A DNA stretch of 64,000 nucleotides from Desulfolucanica intricata (GCF_001592105.1 NZ_BCWE01000008.1:124001-188000), one strand, 5' to 3'. Numbered from the stretch's first letter, positions 1 to 8,697 are shown. The notes: a model not told the origin generated them from the letters alone. Numbers and translations are program-made.

Positions 1-336
1 GCCCATCTTCAGAGGTTTCTCTCTGAGGTACGCGGTATTATAAGTTCTTTTTACACCATTAACAGTCACCTGGTTTTTTGTGACTCAAAAATTCAAAGCT
101 GGCATAACCTTATTAACTTTACAGATGTAATTCCCACCGGCGGGGGAGGAACAGATACCCGTCCGGTGTTTGATGAAATAATTAAGCGAGGTATTAACCC
201 GTCGGCCTTAGTTTACTACACTGATGGAATAACGATTTACCCCACCTTTGAACCACCTTATCCGGTATTGTGGGTGCTAACTAAAGAGCATACTACCCCA
301 CCCTGGGGTAGATGTGTAGTGTTGAGAACTGTTTAA
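1..336 (+). CDS. VWA-like (DUF2201-type) protein, C-terminal part
   Basis: The reading frame is open from base 1 and stops with TAA at 334-336, so only the last 111 residues are present. It carries a glycine run followed by TDTRPVFDEI, then a YYTDG segment and a PPYPVLWVL strand near the end. This matches the C-terminal von Willebrand-like domain of the DUF2201/VWA-like family, whose members usually sit beside a MoxR-type AAA ATPase gene. The N-terminal metallopeptidase-like part lies outside the window. Function is unknown; the family call rests on motif recall. Confidence 0.7.
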   Translation, partial: AHLQRFLSEVRGIISSFYTINSHLVFCDSKIQSWHNLINFTDVIPTGGGGTDTRPVFDEIIKRGINPSALVYYTDGITIYPTFEPPYPVLWVLTKEHTTPPWGRCVVLRTV

Positions 337-487
337 TACTCTTTAGGCTAATTACTAATCATCAATACAGAAGATACCGTAGATAATAGAGAAATTAAAT
401 CTTAACAAAAATGTGACATTTTCGTTTCAACTTTGTTATATTTTTATTGTAATATATTGTGTAATAATAACTGGAAGGGGGGTACGT

Positions 488-853
488 ATGAAAAAGCGCT
501 ATTTAATTTTTGCTGCTGCAGTTTTGGCCCTGGTTGCTTTTGCCATTCCGGCAGCTTTTGCGGAAAATGCCGATAACCCGGCCAAAGCCTGGTTTGACCA
601 AATGTTTGCTAATAAAAAGGCTTATGTGGATGAAGCTGTAAAAAACGGTAGGTTAACTGAGGAGCAGGGTCAGGCTTATAAAGAACATTTTGACCAAATG
701 TACAAGTGGCACGAGCAAAACAATTTTAACTGTCCGATGGGTGGTCCCGGAGTTGGAGCCGGATTCGGTAGAGGTATGGGCTGCCGTGGCGGCCTGGGTT
801 GGGGCCCCGGAGCCATGGGTGGTTTCAATCAGGCACCAACGGCACAACAGTAA
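488..853 (+). CDS. Secreted DUF2680-type small protein
   Basis: A 121-residue protein. I start it at ATG 488, seven bases after a GGAAGGGGGG ribosome site; an upstream start at 413 would add a hydrophobic tail without a ribosome site. Residues 1-25 form a classic signal peptide (KKR, hydrophobic core, cut after AFA). The mature part has a helical segment with AWFDQMFANKKAYVDEAVKN, a glutamate/glutamine-rich helix, then a Gly/Met-rich tail with GRGMGCRGGLGWG. This organisation fits DUF2680 (YckD-like) secreted proteins of Firmicutes. A metal-binding or envelope role is possible but not shown. It stands alone and ends at a strong terminator. Confidence 0.75.
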   Translation: MKKRYLIFAAAVLALVAFAIPAAFAENADNPAKAWFDQMFANKKAYVDEAVKNGRLTEEQGQAYKEHFDQMYKWHEQNNFNCPMGGPGVGAGFGRGMGCRGGLGWGPGAMGGFNQAPTAQQ

Positions 854-859
854 TATTAT

Positions 860-884
860 AACCCCGGTTATACGGGGTTTTTTT
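860..884 (+). terminator. Rho-independent terminator
   Basis: AACCCCG and CGGGGTT arms around a 6-base GTTATA loop are followed by a T run. It ends the DUF2680 gene and faces the convergent cyclase gene. Confidence 0.85.
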
Positions 885-904
885 ATGTGCTTTAGACTGG
901 TGAT

Positions 905-2773
905 TTAACTTTTTTGAAAATGGGTTAAGGCTAATAACGGCCAAATATAACGGTAGCTATGGTAGTTAATGTAGAAACCACCGGGCAAGCCTGCTCCCGT
1001 GGGATATTCAGTAGTCCAATCATTTTTATCAATAGATAGGATTAGCGTATTAATTCCACGCTTTACTGCCTCGGTAGTTTTGTAACCTGATGTAATTAAG
1101 GTATCCAGAGCCCAGGCAGTTTGGGAAGGAGTACTTGCCTTAAGGGGAATAAATCGCTGTTCTTTATCGCTTAAGCAGGATTCACCCCAACCTCCGTCCG
1201 GGTTTTGGATGGACAAAAGCCAGTTAATAGCCTTCTTGATAGCTGCATGCTCTGGTTTTATTCCTACGGCTATTAATCCGGTTACTGCCGACCAGGTTCC
1301 ATAGATATAGGAAATACCCCAACGCCCATACCAAGAGCCGTCAGGTTCCTGGTTTTCTAATAGCCAGTTCACTGCCTTCCGAATCTGCTTATGACTAAGG
1401 GTCATTTGGGCGTAGTTACCTAAAAATTCCAAGGTGCGGCCGGTAAGGTCGGTGGAAGATGGGTCAGTTAAAACCGGTTTGGCATCCGTAAAAGGAAGCT
1501 TTAGTACCCATTTTTTATTTGTGTTTTTTTCAAAGGCCGGCCAACCTCCGTCATTATTTTGCATAGATAAGAGCCACTTTAATCCCTTCTCCCAGGGAAT
1601 CCGGTAGGTTTCCGGGTGAGCTTGAATTAGCGGGTAAAGGGCCCGTAGGGAGTAAGAGGTGTCGTCCACGTCCGGATTAATAGTATTGATATCAGAAAAA
1701 CCCCATCCCCCCGGTTCTGTTTGGGGATTGTGTACCTGCCAGTCACCATATTTTTTGTGCTGCCGGTTAAGTAGATATTGAGCGGCTTTTTTAACAGCAG
1801 GGTCTGAACCGGGTGTTCCTGCCTCTTGAAGAACACAGGTTATCAGGGCAGTGTCCCATACGGTGGATGTGGTTTCTTGCTGGTGGTCATATTGGTCATT
1901 AATTTTATATACAAAGCTTTTTAGTCCACGGATGCTTTTTACAATCACCGGGTGATCTTTGGGGTAGTTTAAGGCTAGTAAAGCAAATATCATTATAAAA
2001 GTTGAAGTGAAGTAGCTGTATAAAGTACCGTCTGACTCTATACGATCAAGCATAAATTGTTCCATTTTCTTAAGTGCCCGGTTATGGATTTGCTCTGGGA
2101 TTAAGGGTAGTGATCTTTGTAATTCCAGGATCTGTTCCTGTAATATGTTCGGTACTTGCCGGGTAAGAGGCCGGGGCTGCACTGCGAAAAGATCGGATAA
2201 ATCAGGCAGTTCAGGGTGGGTAAGAGAGAATTTTTTGTCAGCACAGATAATAATGGGTGCTGAATGAACCCGGGCATAACCTACAAAGTCGAAGAAATTT
2301 ACCGGTGACCAGGTGGGCAAAAGAATGATTTCCACCGGAATTTTAGGAAAACTGTTCCAGGGATAATGACCGGTTAGGGCCAGCATGACCTTGGTCAATG
2401 AACCTGCTTTGGTAGGCCCCCCCTGGGATAAAATGAATTGTTTGGCACGCAGCATGTCAGGATCGTCTTTATGTTTATGACCGGAAAAAAGTAGAGCATA
2501 GTAAGCTTCAATGGTAGCGGATAAATCACCGTCCACTTGATCATGAAAAAGTTTCCAGGTGCCATTGGCTGTCTGCTTGGATATAATCCTGCGGGCCAGC
2601 CGGTTAATTAGTTGTTTATCTTCAATTTCCAGTAAGCGCAGTAATATAATCATGTAGGCATCAGTTAAAATACCGTTTTCAAAGCAAAACCTCCAAGTAC
2701 CGCCGGAGTTCTGAGAGGTCTTTAAATATTCTGTAATTTTCTTTATTATTGGTGTTACAAGCTGTTCAGCCAA
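905..2773 (-). CDS. shc: Squalene-hopene / sporulenol cyclase
   Basis: Class II triterpene cyclase of about 622 residues, close to the length of B. subtilis SqhC. It has several QW-type repeats (GGTWRFCFENG near the start, GGWPAFE, DGSWYGRWG, DGGWGES) and the catalytic DVDDTS (DXDDT) motif that protonates the terminal double bond. Expected role: cyclisation of squalene or a regular C35 polyprene to a hopanoid or sporulene-like lipid at the membrane. I start at TTG 2773 because AAAGGAGAG lies five bases upstream; an ATG at 2821 would prepend residues without a ribosome site. No squalene synthase gene is visible nearby, so the natural substrate cannot be told. Confidence 0.88.
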   Translation of the reverse strand: MAEQLVTPIIKKITEYLKTSQNSGGTWRFCFENGILTDAYMIILLRLLEIEDKQLINRLARRIISKQTANGTWKLFHDQVDGDLSATIEAYYALLFSGHKHKDDPDMLRAKQFILSQGGPTKAGSLTKVMLALTGHYPWNSFPKIPVEIILLPTWSPVNFFDFVGYARVHSAPIIICADKKFSLTHPELPDLSDLFAVQPRPLTRQVPNILQEQILELQRSLPLIPEQIHNRALKKMEQFMLDRIESDGTLYSYFTSTFIMIFALLALNYPKDHPVIVKSIRGLKSFVYKINDQYDHQQETTSTVWDTALITCVLQEAGTPGSDPAVKKAAQYLLNRQHKKYGDWQVHNPQTEPGGWGFSDINTINPDVDDTSYSLRALYPLIQAHPETYRIPWEKGLKWLLSMQNNDGGWPAFEKNTNKKWVLKLPFTDAKPVLTDPSSTDLTGRTLEFLGNYAQMTLSHKQIRKAVNWLLENQEPDGSWYGRWGISYIYGTWSAVTGLIAVGIKPEHAAIKKAINWLLSIQNPDGGWGESCLSDKEQRFIPLKASTPSQTAWALDTLITSGYKTTEAVKRGINTLILSIDKNDWTTEYPTGAGLPGGFYINYHSYRYIWPLLALTHFQKS

Positions 2774-2925
2774 CGGAATCTCTCCTTTCGGATAAACTAT
2801 AATTATTGCTAAAATATTCATGAAAAGGAGTATTAGTGAAGGCTTTATAACTGGGTAATGCTTTTTGTCAATGGCTCTTGTTAAAGGCTATAATAGATAT
2901 ATATACAACTCCTAAGGTGGTAACT

Positions 2926-3834
2926 ATGGATCATTATAAATCATCTGACATTATAAAATATATGGTATCCGATGAAGAAGAAGGGCAAACGGTAAGCACA
3001 GTATTAAGCAGAAGTCTTAATTTTTCACGTAAGCAAATTCGTAGACTTAAAAGAGGGGAATTTGTTTTTGTTAACGGTAAGTTTGAGCTGTTGATTGGGA
3101 AAGTGCGGGCCGGGGATGAGATATCAGTATACCTGCCGCCGGATGATGGATTAAAAGTAGAACCGGAAGATATTTCTCTGGACATAAGATACGAAGATGA
3201 TGACCTTATGGTGGTTAATAAACCTGCCGGAATGCTTGTTCACCCTCTTACAAAGCAGGGTTCCGGAACCCTTGCTAATGCCGTGGTTTTTCACTGGCTC
3301 AGTCAGGGTAAATCCGCCCGTTTCCGGGCTGTGAGCCGTTTGGATCGGGATACCTCAGGATTAGTTTTGATTGGAAAGAATCCTCATATTCAAAGTATTA
3401 TGGTAAAACAAGTACAAGAAAAAAATATTTTCAGGGAATACCTGGCTGTTGTAGAAGGCAAAATTGACGCTGTAAAGGGTACTATCTCCATGCCCATTGA
3501 CCGGAAACCCGGCAGTATTATGGAAAGAGAGGTTTCTCTTACCGGAAAATTTGCTACCACTCATTTTACCGTTCTAAAAAACCTGAAAGGGGCTCAATTG
3601 CTGCGGTTAAATTTAGACACCGGGCGCACTCACCAGATTCGGGTGCATCTCAGTTATATGGGAAACCCTTTGTTGGGTGACACACTCTACGGGGGGAATG
3701 TAGATATTTTTAAAAGGCAGGCTCTACATGCGGCTAAAATAAAATTTAAACACCCGTATGACAAAAAGATTATTGAAATTAGTTGTGAATTGCCCCGGGA
3801 CATACAGCAGTTAATTGATCTTTTGAGTCTTTGA
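2926..3834 (+). CDS. RluA-family 23S rRNA pseudouridine synthase
   Basis: A 302-residue enzyme. An N-terminal S4-like RNA-binding domain (about residues 15-75, with RKQIRRLKRGEFVFVNG) is followed by the catalytic domain with RLDRDTSG containing the nucleophilic Asp, and GRTHQIRVHL near the end. It isomerises uridine to pseudouridine in rRNA, as RluD, RluC or RluA do; which site it modifies cannot be told from sequence alone. The start at ATG 2926 follows AAGGTGG; an upstream ATG at 2878 lacks a ribosome site. The stop is only two bases from the convergent gene's stop at 3837, with no terminator between them. Confidence 0.9.
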   Translation: MDHYKSSDIIKYMVSDEEEGQTVSTVLSRSLNFSRKQIRRLKRGEFVFVNGKFELLIGKVRAGDEISVYLPPDDGLKVEPEDISLDIRYEDDDLMVVNKPAGMLVHPLTKQGSGTLANAVVFHWLSQGKSARFRAVSRLDRDTSGLVLIGKNPHIQSIMVKQVQEKNIFREYLAVVEGKIDAVKGTISMPIDRKPGSIMEREVSLTGKFATTHFTVLKNLKGAQLLRLNLDTGRTHQIRVHLSYMGNPLLGDTLYGGNVDIFKRQALHAAKIKFKHPYDKKIIEISCELPRDIQQLIDLLSL

Positions 3835-3836
3835 GG

Positions 3837-4205
3837 TCATTTTCTTTTTTTTAAAAAACCATTGATAAGACTAATAAAAATGATGGAACTTAAAAGCCAG
3901 GTTAGAAGTGAAAGCATGATCGCTATAAACCAAGTGTTTAAATAATTCATCAAGATCATTGCTGCAATAACGCAAACCGTACAGCCCAGCATGCCTGCGG
4001 TAGCACCCAGGGCGATATCCGCAGCATGTTGTGACCCTTTAGAAATACCGGCCATTATTACCGCAGCCACCATCACCGCCGGAAAAGCTGCGAAAATTCC
4101 GGCAAAGGACTTCCAAGGCAGCAGTTGTAAAACAATGTAACATGCTGCCACTGCACCGCCACCCAATATAAATCTTAATATTAAATCCTTTATGTCCGGT
4201 TTCAA
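3837..4205 (-). CDS. DUF3147-like small membrane protein
   Basis: A 122-residue, almost wholly hydrophobic protein with about four membrane segments. It has FILGGGAVAACY near the start and a GIFAAFPAVM motif after the first helix, and ends in a basic KKRK. The same GGGAV and GGIFAAFPAV motifs occur in the gene just upstream, so the two are paralogues and probably form a hetero-oligomer. The family resembles DUF3147; no function is known. It is the second gene of a two-gene unit, 14 bases after the first. Confidence 0.65.
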   Translation of the reverse strand: MKPDIKDLILRFILGGGAVAACYIVLQLLPWKSFAGIFAAFPAVMVAAVIMAGISKGSQHAADIALGATAGMLGCTVCVIAAMILMNYLNTWFIAIMLSLLTWLLSSIIFISLINGFLKKRK

Positions 4206-4219
4206 GGTAGACTCCTTTA

Positions 4220-4582
4220 TTAAAAATTTTTACAAGTTATATAAATTGCCAAAGCAAGTATAAACCAGATCACTAGGGCCTGGCTTAGTCCTCTTTGCCA
4301 GCCTTTTTTTATAATCAAACGGCTTGCCGCCAATGCGCAAACAATATTAGCCAACATTCCGACTAAGGCTCCCCGGGAGATGTGTTGAGACATAACCAAT
4401 AAATTTTCTCCCCTATACTCCATACCTAAAGTTAAAACAGCTGCCAGGTATACAGCGGGAAAGGCTGCAAATATACCCCCAATACCTCTCCCGAAAGCCC
4501 GGGCAATAACAGTAGAAGCTACTACTGCCCCACCCCCGAGAATAAAACGAACAATTACAGCAAACATAGATATATCTAACAT
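4220..4582 (-). CDS. DUF3147-like small membrane protein (paralogue)
   Basis: A 120-residue membrane protein with about four hydrophobic helices and the motifs FILGGGAVVAS and GIGGIFAAFPAVYLAA, shared with its downstream neighbour. The start is placed at ATG 4582 because AAAAAGGTGAG lies just upstream; an earlier ATG at 4606 would swallow this site. Two adjacent homologous membrane proteins suggest a paired channel or transporter, which is inference only. Confidence 0.65.
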   Translation of the reverse strand: MLDISMFAVIVRFILGGGAVVASTVIARAFGRGIGGIFAAFPAVYLAAVLTLGMEYRGENLLVMSQHISRGALVGMLANIVCALAASRLIIKKGWQRGLSQALVIWFILALAIYITCKNF

Positions 4583-4992
4583 AATATTGCTCACCTTTTT
4601 TATCAAAATTATACATCATCATACATAGTAGTTCCAGGTTTGAAAGTATAAAATATATTAGAGGCGTAATCAACACATATAAGAAATAAGGTTTATTGAC
4701 AAAAAAATAATAGTGTTATTATGTACAAGGGCAGTATTCTATAGAATGTGCTAGATATTGACTGAAATAATTACTAAACAGCAGTTATTGTCTATTTTTA
4801 CTGCTTGACAGAATTAAATTATTTATTCATGCCGTTCCATTATAAGTAATAACTGATTTGACGCCGGAGAGTTTGAACCAAGAGCGTAGCATATTCATTT
4901 TTGATAAGGAATATCTTAACAGCTATATTTAGTAACACCATTACATCCTCCAACATATTTTGTATTAACAACAACATAAGGAGGGATTGCTG
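4583..4992 (+). other. AT-rich intergenic stretch with promoter-like sequence
   Basis: No gene larger than a few codons is seen. A sigma-A-like TTGACA at 4696-4701 is followed by TATTAT (15-base gap) or TTATGT (17-base gap). It would drive the small hydrophobic gene at 4993 through a leader of about 270 bases. A second TTGACA occurs near 4805. The rest has no recognised element. Confidence 0.35.
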
Positions 4993-5091
4993 GTGGCTGA
5001 CGGTTACTTCTATCCTAGTTTTATTATCTTTTTGGTTCTTATCCTTTTAGTATTTGGAATGCCGTTCTTTGGCTATTATGGTTCTAAATAA
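4993..5091 (+). CDS. 32-residue hydrophobic small protein
   Basis: GTG at 4993 is preceded by AAGGAGGG at a spacing of seven bases, one of the best ribosome sites in the window. The product starts MADGYFYPSF, continues with one membrane helix (IIFLVLILLVF) and ends GMPFFGYYGSK. Size and form recall the short single-helix proteins of spore formers (YjcZ-like), but no specific family match is claimed. It has its own strong terminator. Confidence 0.6.
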   Translation: MADGYFYPSFIIFLVLILLVFGMPFFGYYGSK

Positions 5092-5116
5092 AAGATTTTT
5101 TGAAAAATCGGTAAAT

Positions 5117-5175
5117 CTTTAGAATAAAATAATTATCCCGGCTATATCAGCCGGGATAATTATTTTATTCTAAAG
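5117..5175. terminator. Bidirectional terminator with 27-bp perfect arms
   Basis: Bases 5117-5143 and 5149-5175 are exact reverse complements around a five-base ATATC loop. The core is ATCCCGGCT/AGCCGGGAT flanked by A/T tracts, so it can act both ways. The minus-strand gene's last four codons and stop lie inside the right arm. Confidence 0.9.
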
Positions 5176-5740
5176 TTAATTTTTTTGTATTTTGCCAGAG
5201 AATCTCCGGGGTGCGTAAAAAAGCGTTCTCTCTTTCTTCAGAGTCTTCTCTGACTAAGTCTTTAATTCGGGGATCCTTTAATAGAATTTCCCAGGCCAGG
5301 GCTATCGTTTCTATAAAGTGGTTGTCCAGAGTGAATTTACGTTCAATTAAAGGACACTTATAGGGTAACTCCAGTGTTTCGTGAATTAGAATCCAGTTTC
5401 CGTTATTAAATAAATGTGGAGTGAGTGGAAAAAAGCGGCAGGACAGCGGTCTTAATTCCCTTGGGCATTGTTTAGTGCATTTTACAAAAAAGACGGGGTT
5501 TGGCCAGGAGTCCGGGAAAAAATGCTCTATAGGATCATGTTCTTCCCAATCCAGCCAGTCCTCCTTACCGGTAAACATAGTTTCTTCCCCCGGAAAAAGA
5601 TACATGCCCAGGGTATTTTCATTATTTGGCCGGCAGCAAATACTTTGACATAACTTTCCGCAGTCAGTTTTAAGCGGGGTGGCCTCCGCAGTTATCTGAT
5701 ATAAATATTTGTAATCATCAGGAGTTAAAAAATGATTCAA
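5165..5740 (-). CDS. YkgJ-like cysteine-cluster protein
   Basis: A 191-residue soluble protein with clustered cysteines: DCGKLCQSICCRP near residue 26, KCTKQCPRELRPLSC near residue 88, and a further YKCP near residue 127. This pattern fits the zinc/iron-binding YkgJ-type (CxxxCxxCC) cluster proteins, whose biochemical role is not established. Start ATG 5740. Its stop codon is buried in the terminator stem at 5117-5175. It is monocistronic, 32 bases after the preceding minus-strand gene. Confidence 0.6.
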   Translation of the reverse strand: MNHFLTPDDYKYLYQITAEATPLKTDCGKLCQSICCRPNNENTLGMYLFPGEETMFTGKEDWLDWEEHDPIEHFFPDSWPNPVFFVKCTKQCPRELRPLSCRFFPLTPHLFNNGNWILIHETLELPYKCPLIERKFTLDNHFIETIALAWEILLKDPRIKDLVREDSEERENAFLRTPEILWQNTKKLTLE

Positions 5741-5772
5741 AATTATCTACCTCGAAAAATATAATTTAAAAC

Positions 5773-6720
5773 TTATCTTTGTAACTTAGCTAGTGATTTT
5801 TCGCAATATTGTTTTAATTGGTCGGCGTAATTATAGGTTAATGCTTTGGCAGCAATTTTTTTTGCTTCCATCATACTAATATTTCGAATGAGTTGTTTAA
5901 CTTGTGGGATTTTGGGAGCATCCACTATTAATTCAGAAAGTCCCAGAGCCAGTAGAATACTAATTGCCGCAATTTCACCGGTTAGTGCCCCGTACATGCT
6001 GATTTCTTTTTTTCGTTTTTGGCCTGTTTCTGTGAGGAATTGGGTCATGCGCAAAAATACAGGGTCAAATTTTTCATAGAAATAGGAAAGTTCCCGGCAA
6101 TCGGAATCAACTGCTGAGGAATACATAACCAGTTGGGGACTTATACAGAAAAAATTAGCTTCGGTACCCATTTTCTGTGCATCAAAGACTGTAGCGGGTA
6201 TTTCGGTTACAATACCTATCTCGGTGGTTCGGTAGGGAATATTATTGCCCTCCAGTTCTTCACGAATTTGACTTAATATTGCTCTTACCTGCAACAGTTC
6301 CGAAAAACGTGCTACTCCCGGTAAAAGTATTTTTAGGTTACCGGAAGTGTTAGCTTTTAGAATGGCCCGAAATTGCGTTTTTATTATTTCCGGGTGAAGG
6401 ATTCCAAGTCTGATGCCCCAATAGCCCAGTGCCGGGTTTTTTACTTCCGGTACCGCCATATATGGCGGTGGCGAGTTTAAAATACGGATAACTACCGGCT
6501 TTTCCTCCATTATCTTCGAAATCTCGCGGTAAATTTCAAATTGCTCTTCTTCGGTGGGCGGGAATTTACGATCTTTAAACAGGTAATCCGTAGAAAAAAG
6601 GCCGATGCCATCCGGTTCGTATTTTAATACTTCCTCAACCTCATTGTGTGAGAATATTGGTGAGGTAATTTTAATTTTATAACCATCCGTTGTTTCCACC
6701 GGGAAATTCTCATGATGCAT
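5773..6720 (-). CDS. PTS enzyme I C-terminal-like barrel, probably non-catalytic
   Basis: A 315-residue protein resembling only the PEP-binding TIM barrel of PtsI. It has DGIGLFSTDYLF, PPTEEEQFEIY, VVIRIL, a conserved Glu in IGIVTEIPA, and SMYGALTGEIAA. The N-terminal phosphohistidine domain is absent. Compared with E. coli enzyme I, the PEP-binding Arg296 position is Ser43, the metal-binding Asn-Asp pair is missing (CISPQLVMYS), and the proton-donor Cys502 position is Tyr243. It is therefore unlikely to catalyse phosphotransfer from PEP. The start at ATG 6720 follows AGCAGGTG. A terminator separates it from the operon upstream. Confidence 0.72.
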   Translation of the reverse strand: MHHENFPVETTDGYKIKITSPIFSHNEVEEVLKYEPDGIGLFSTDYLFKDRKFPPTEEEQFEIYREISKIMEEKPVVIRILNSPPPYMAVPEVKNPALGYWGIRLGILHPEIIKTQFRAILKANTSGNLKILLPGVARFSELLQVRAILSQIREELEGNNIPYRTTEIGIVTEIPATVFDAQKMGTEANFFCISPQLVMYSSAVDSDCRELSYFYEKFDPVFLRMTQFLTETGQKRKKEISMYGALTGEIAAISILLALGLSELIVDAPKIPQVKQLIRNISMMEAKKIAAKALTYNYADQLKQYCEKSLAKLQR

Positions 6721-6794
6721 AATATCACCTGCTAAATTGAGATACTTACCATATATAATCATACCATAAATTAGAGATATAGATATATAGAAAA

Positions 6795-6840
6795 CTAAAA
6801 AAATCGCCGTACAAGCTTAAAGAACTTTCATACGGCGATT
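6795..6840 (-). terminator. Rho-independent terminator of the aldolase operon
   Basis: On the minus strand AATCGCCGTA pairs with TACGGCGATT, followed by TTTTTTTAG. It lies nine bases after the aldolase stop. Confidence 0.85.
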
Positions 6841-6849
6841 GGATTTTAG

Positions 6850-7650
6850 CTAATAGACTTTTGATTGTAATAACTCCATTGCTTCTTTTACATTTAAATG
6901 AGCATGAATAATCCCGTGAGCTGCAGCCAGCAAAGCTTCCGGGTGAGGGCTTTGCCAGACGTTTCTTCCCATCACAATTCCTGCGGCACCGTTTTGAATG
7001 GCACCGTAAATCATATTTAAGGTGTCCCGGTCAGTTTCACATTTAGGGCCACCGGCAATAAGTATTGGTACAGGGCAGCCGGCCACCACCCGGTCAAAAT
7101 CTTCTTCGGTGTAATAAGTCTTTACCAGGTCAGCCCCGTGTTCTGCTGCTACTCGAGCTCCCAGAGCAATAAACCGGGGGTCTTTCTTTTTGCCTTCATT
7201 AATTTTGCCCAACCCCACTACACCAAGCAGGGGGACGTTCCATCGATGACAGGATGTTGCCGCCAAAGCCATTTGAGTAAGGGTTTCGTGCTCTGACGGA
7301 GAGCCGATAAAGGCCGAGGCTGCTGCAGCATCGGCACCCAGAAAAAGGGCTTCTTCCACATTGGAGGTTAAACCTTCTCTCGTTATCTCCGGTCCGGTAA
7401 TAGTGGCCCCACCGCTAATTCTTAAGATGGCAGCCGGGTTATTAACCGGTTCAAAGGCATGGGTATAAATGCCCTTTGTCAAAAGCCAGGCATCTACCAA
7501 ATTTGTAGCATCTAATTTAGTAATAGTGCTGCGGATATCCTCAAGGCCGGTCATTGGACCCAGTGCCATACCGTGATCAACTGCCAACACCAGTGCTTTA
7601 CCGTTTCCTTTTCGAAAAATGCGTTTTATTCTAGCTTGAAATCCGTTCAT
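6850..7650 (-). CDS. DhnA/LsrF-type class I aldolase (ADH-synthase-like)
   Basis: A 266-residue TIM-barrel protein with LAVDHGMALGP at the first strand, a Schiff-base lysine region DLVKTYYT, AGGPKCETD and a phosphate-binding GIVMGRNVWQ. This is the DeoC/FbaB/DhnA class I aldolase family, which includes class I fructose-bisphosphate aldolase, LsrF, and the archaeal 2-amino-3,7-dideoxy-heptulosonate synthase. The exact substrate cannot be read from sequence. It is the last gene of the operon that begins at 10572, 15 bases after the dehydrogenase. The start at ATG 7650 follows GGGGAGG. Confidence 0.8.
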   Translation of the reverse strand: MNGFQARIKRIFRKGNGKALVLAVDHGMALGPMTGLEDIRSTITKLDATNLVDAWLLTKGIYTHAFEPVNNPAAILRISGGATITGPEITREGLTSNVEEALFLGADAAAASAFIGSPSEHETLTQMALAATSCHRWNVPLLGVVGLGKINEGKKKDPRFIALGARVAAEHGADLVKTYYTEEDFDRVVAGCPVPILIAGGPKCETDRDTLNMIYGAIQNGAAGIVMGRNVWQSPHPEALLAAAHGIIHAHLNVKEAMELLQSKVY

Positions 7651-7665
7651 AATAATGCCTCCCCT

Positions 7666-8697
7666 CTAGATGATTAACACGCCTCTAACCATTTCACGGT
7701 TTTTGACCTTTTCCACCGCTTCTAGGAAATTATCAAATGTAAAACGGTGAGAAATAAGATCTTTAACTATAACATTACCCCTGGCTATTAATGACAAGGC
7801 TCTGTGAAAATCCAGAGGGGTTGAAGCGAATGTCCCGGTTATTTTTATCTCACTGTAATGGACCCATCTGGGGTCAAAGGTCATAGTTTGTCCGGCCGGG
7901 GGACCACCGAAGATATTAAAAGTACCACCGTTTTTTACAGCCGGTAAGCACTGCTGCATTACTTCCGGAATACCCAGTGAGGCGATAACCAGATCTGCAC
8001 CCTGCCCGTCAGTAAGGCGGTGGATAGCGGGAACAAAATCCTCACGGGAAGTGTTGACACACAAATTTGCACCCATGTGGCGGGCCAGGTGGAGCCTTTC
8101 ATCCAGAAGATCGGCTACAATCACTCTGGCTCCGGCCTGGCGAGCTACCTTAGTGTGTAAAAGACCCATCGGCCCGGCACCTACAATGGCCACGGTATAG
8201 CCCGGGCCTACAGGCCCGGTATGGGCTGCGGCCAGGCAGCAGGAGAGAGGCTCAGCCATAGCTGCTTCCTCGAAGGAAAGGCCTGTGGGTAGGGGCACTA
8301 CACCTCCAATATTGATAATCTGTGCCGGAACTCTTACATATTCAGCAAAGCCACCGTCTATGCCATGTCCCAGGCCAAATTCCTTGAGACATAGATTATG
8401 CCGGTTGCGGCGGCAGTAAGGACATTCTCCACAAACAGCAATCGGATAGAGAGCTACCCGCTGGCCGACAGTGAACCCCTGTACACCTTGGCCGATTTCA
8501 GCTATTTCCCCGGCCACTTCATGACCTAAAATTGCGGGTAATTTTTTCGGTAAACCCTGCCCCAGTAAGGTTTTTACATCAGTGGCGCAAATACCGCAAG
8601 CCCTTACCTTGATTACAATTTCCCCCTGCGCCGCACTGGGGCGGGGTACCTCCTCAATACGAATATCGTTTTTACCGTGTACCACTGCTGCTTTCAA
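7666..8697 (-). CDS. Zinc-dependent alcohol/polyol dehydrogenase
   Basis: A 343-residue MDR-family oxidoreductase. GroES-like domain: catalytic Cys in CGICATD, LGHEVAGE, and the structural zinc loop CGECPYCRRNRHNLC. Rossmann domain: VAIVGAGPMG, followed by VADLLDERL at the end of strand 2; the acidic residue suggests NAD preference. Closest in type to threonine or sorbitol dehydrogenases. It starts at TTG 8697 behind GGCGGTG, with the TTG overlapping the previous stop as TTGA, so translation is coupled. Partners are the TrpF-like and aldolase genes; the substrate is presumably a sugar-derived intermediate of the same pathway. Confidence 0.85.
   Translation of the reverse strand: MKAAVVHGKNDIRIEEVPRPSAAQGEIVIKVRACGICATDVKTLLGQGLPKKLPAILGHEVAGEIAEIGQGVQGFTVGQRVALYPIAVCGECPYCRRNRHNLCLKEFGLGHGIDGGFAEYVRVPAQIINIGGVVPLPTGLSFEEAAMAEPLSCCLAAAHTGPVGPGYTVAIVGAGPMGLLHTKVARQAGARVIVADLLDERLHLARHMGANLCVNTSREDFVPAIHRLTDGQGADLVIASLGIPEVMQQCLPAVKNGGTFNIFGGPPAGQTMTFDPRWVHYSEIKITGTFASTPLDFHRALSLIARGNVIVKDLISHRFTFDNFLEAVEKVKNREMVRGVLII

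Noticed and set aside
4861-4920. Sporulation sigma promoter before the 32-residue gene
   Set aside because: Pieces such as GCATA and CATATTCAT were seen, but spacing and -10 elements do not fit SigE, SigF, SigG or SigK.
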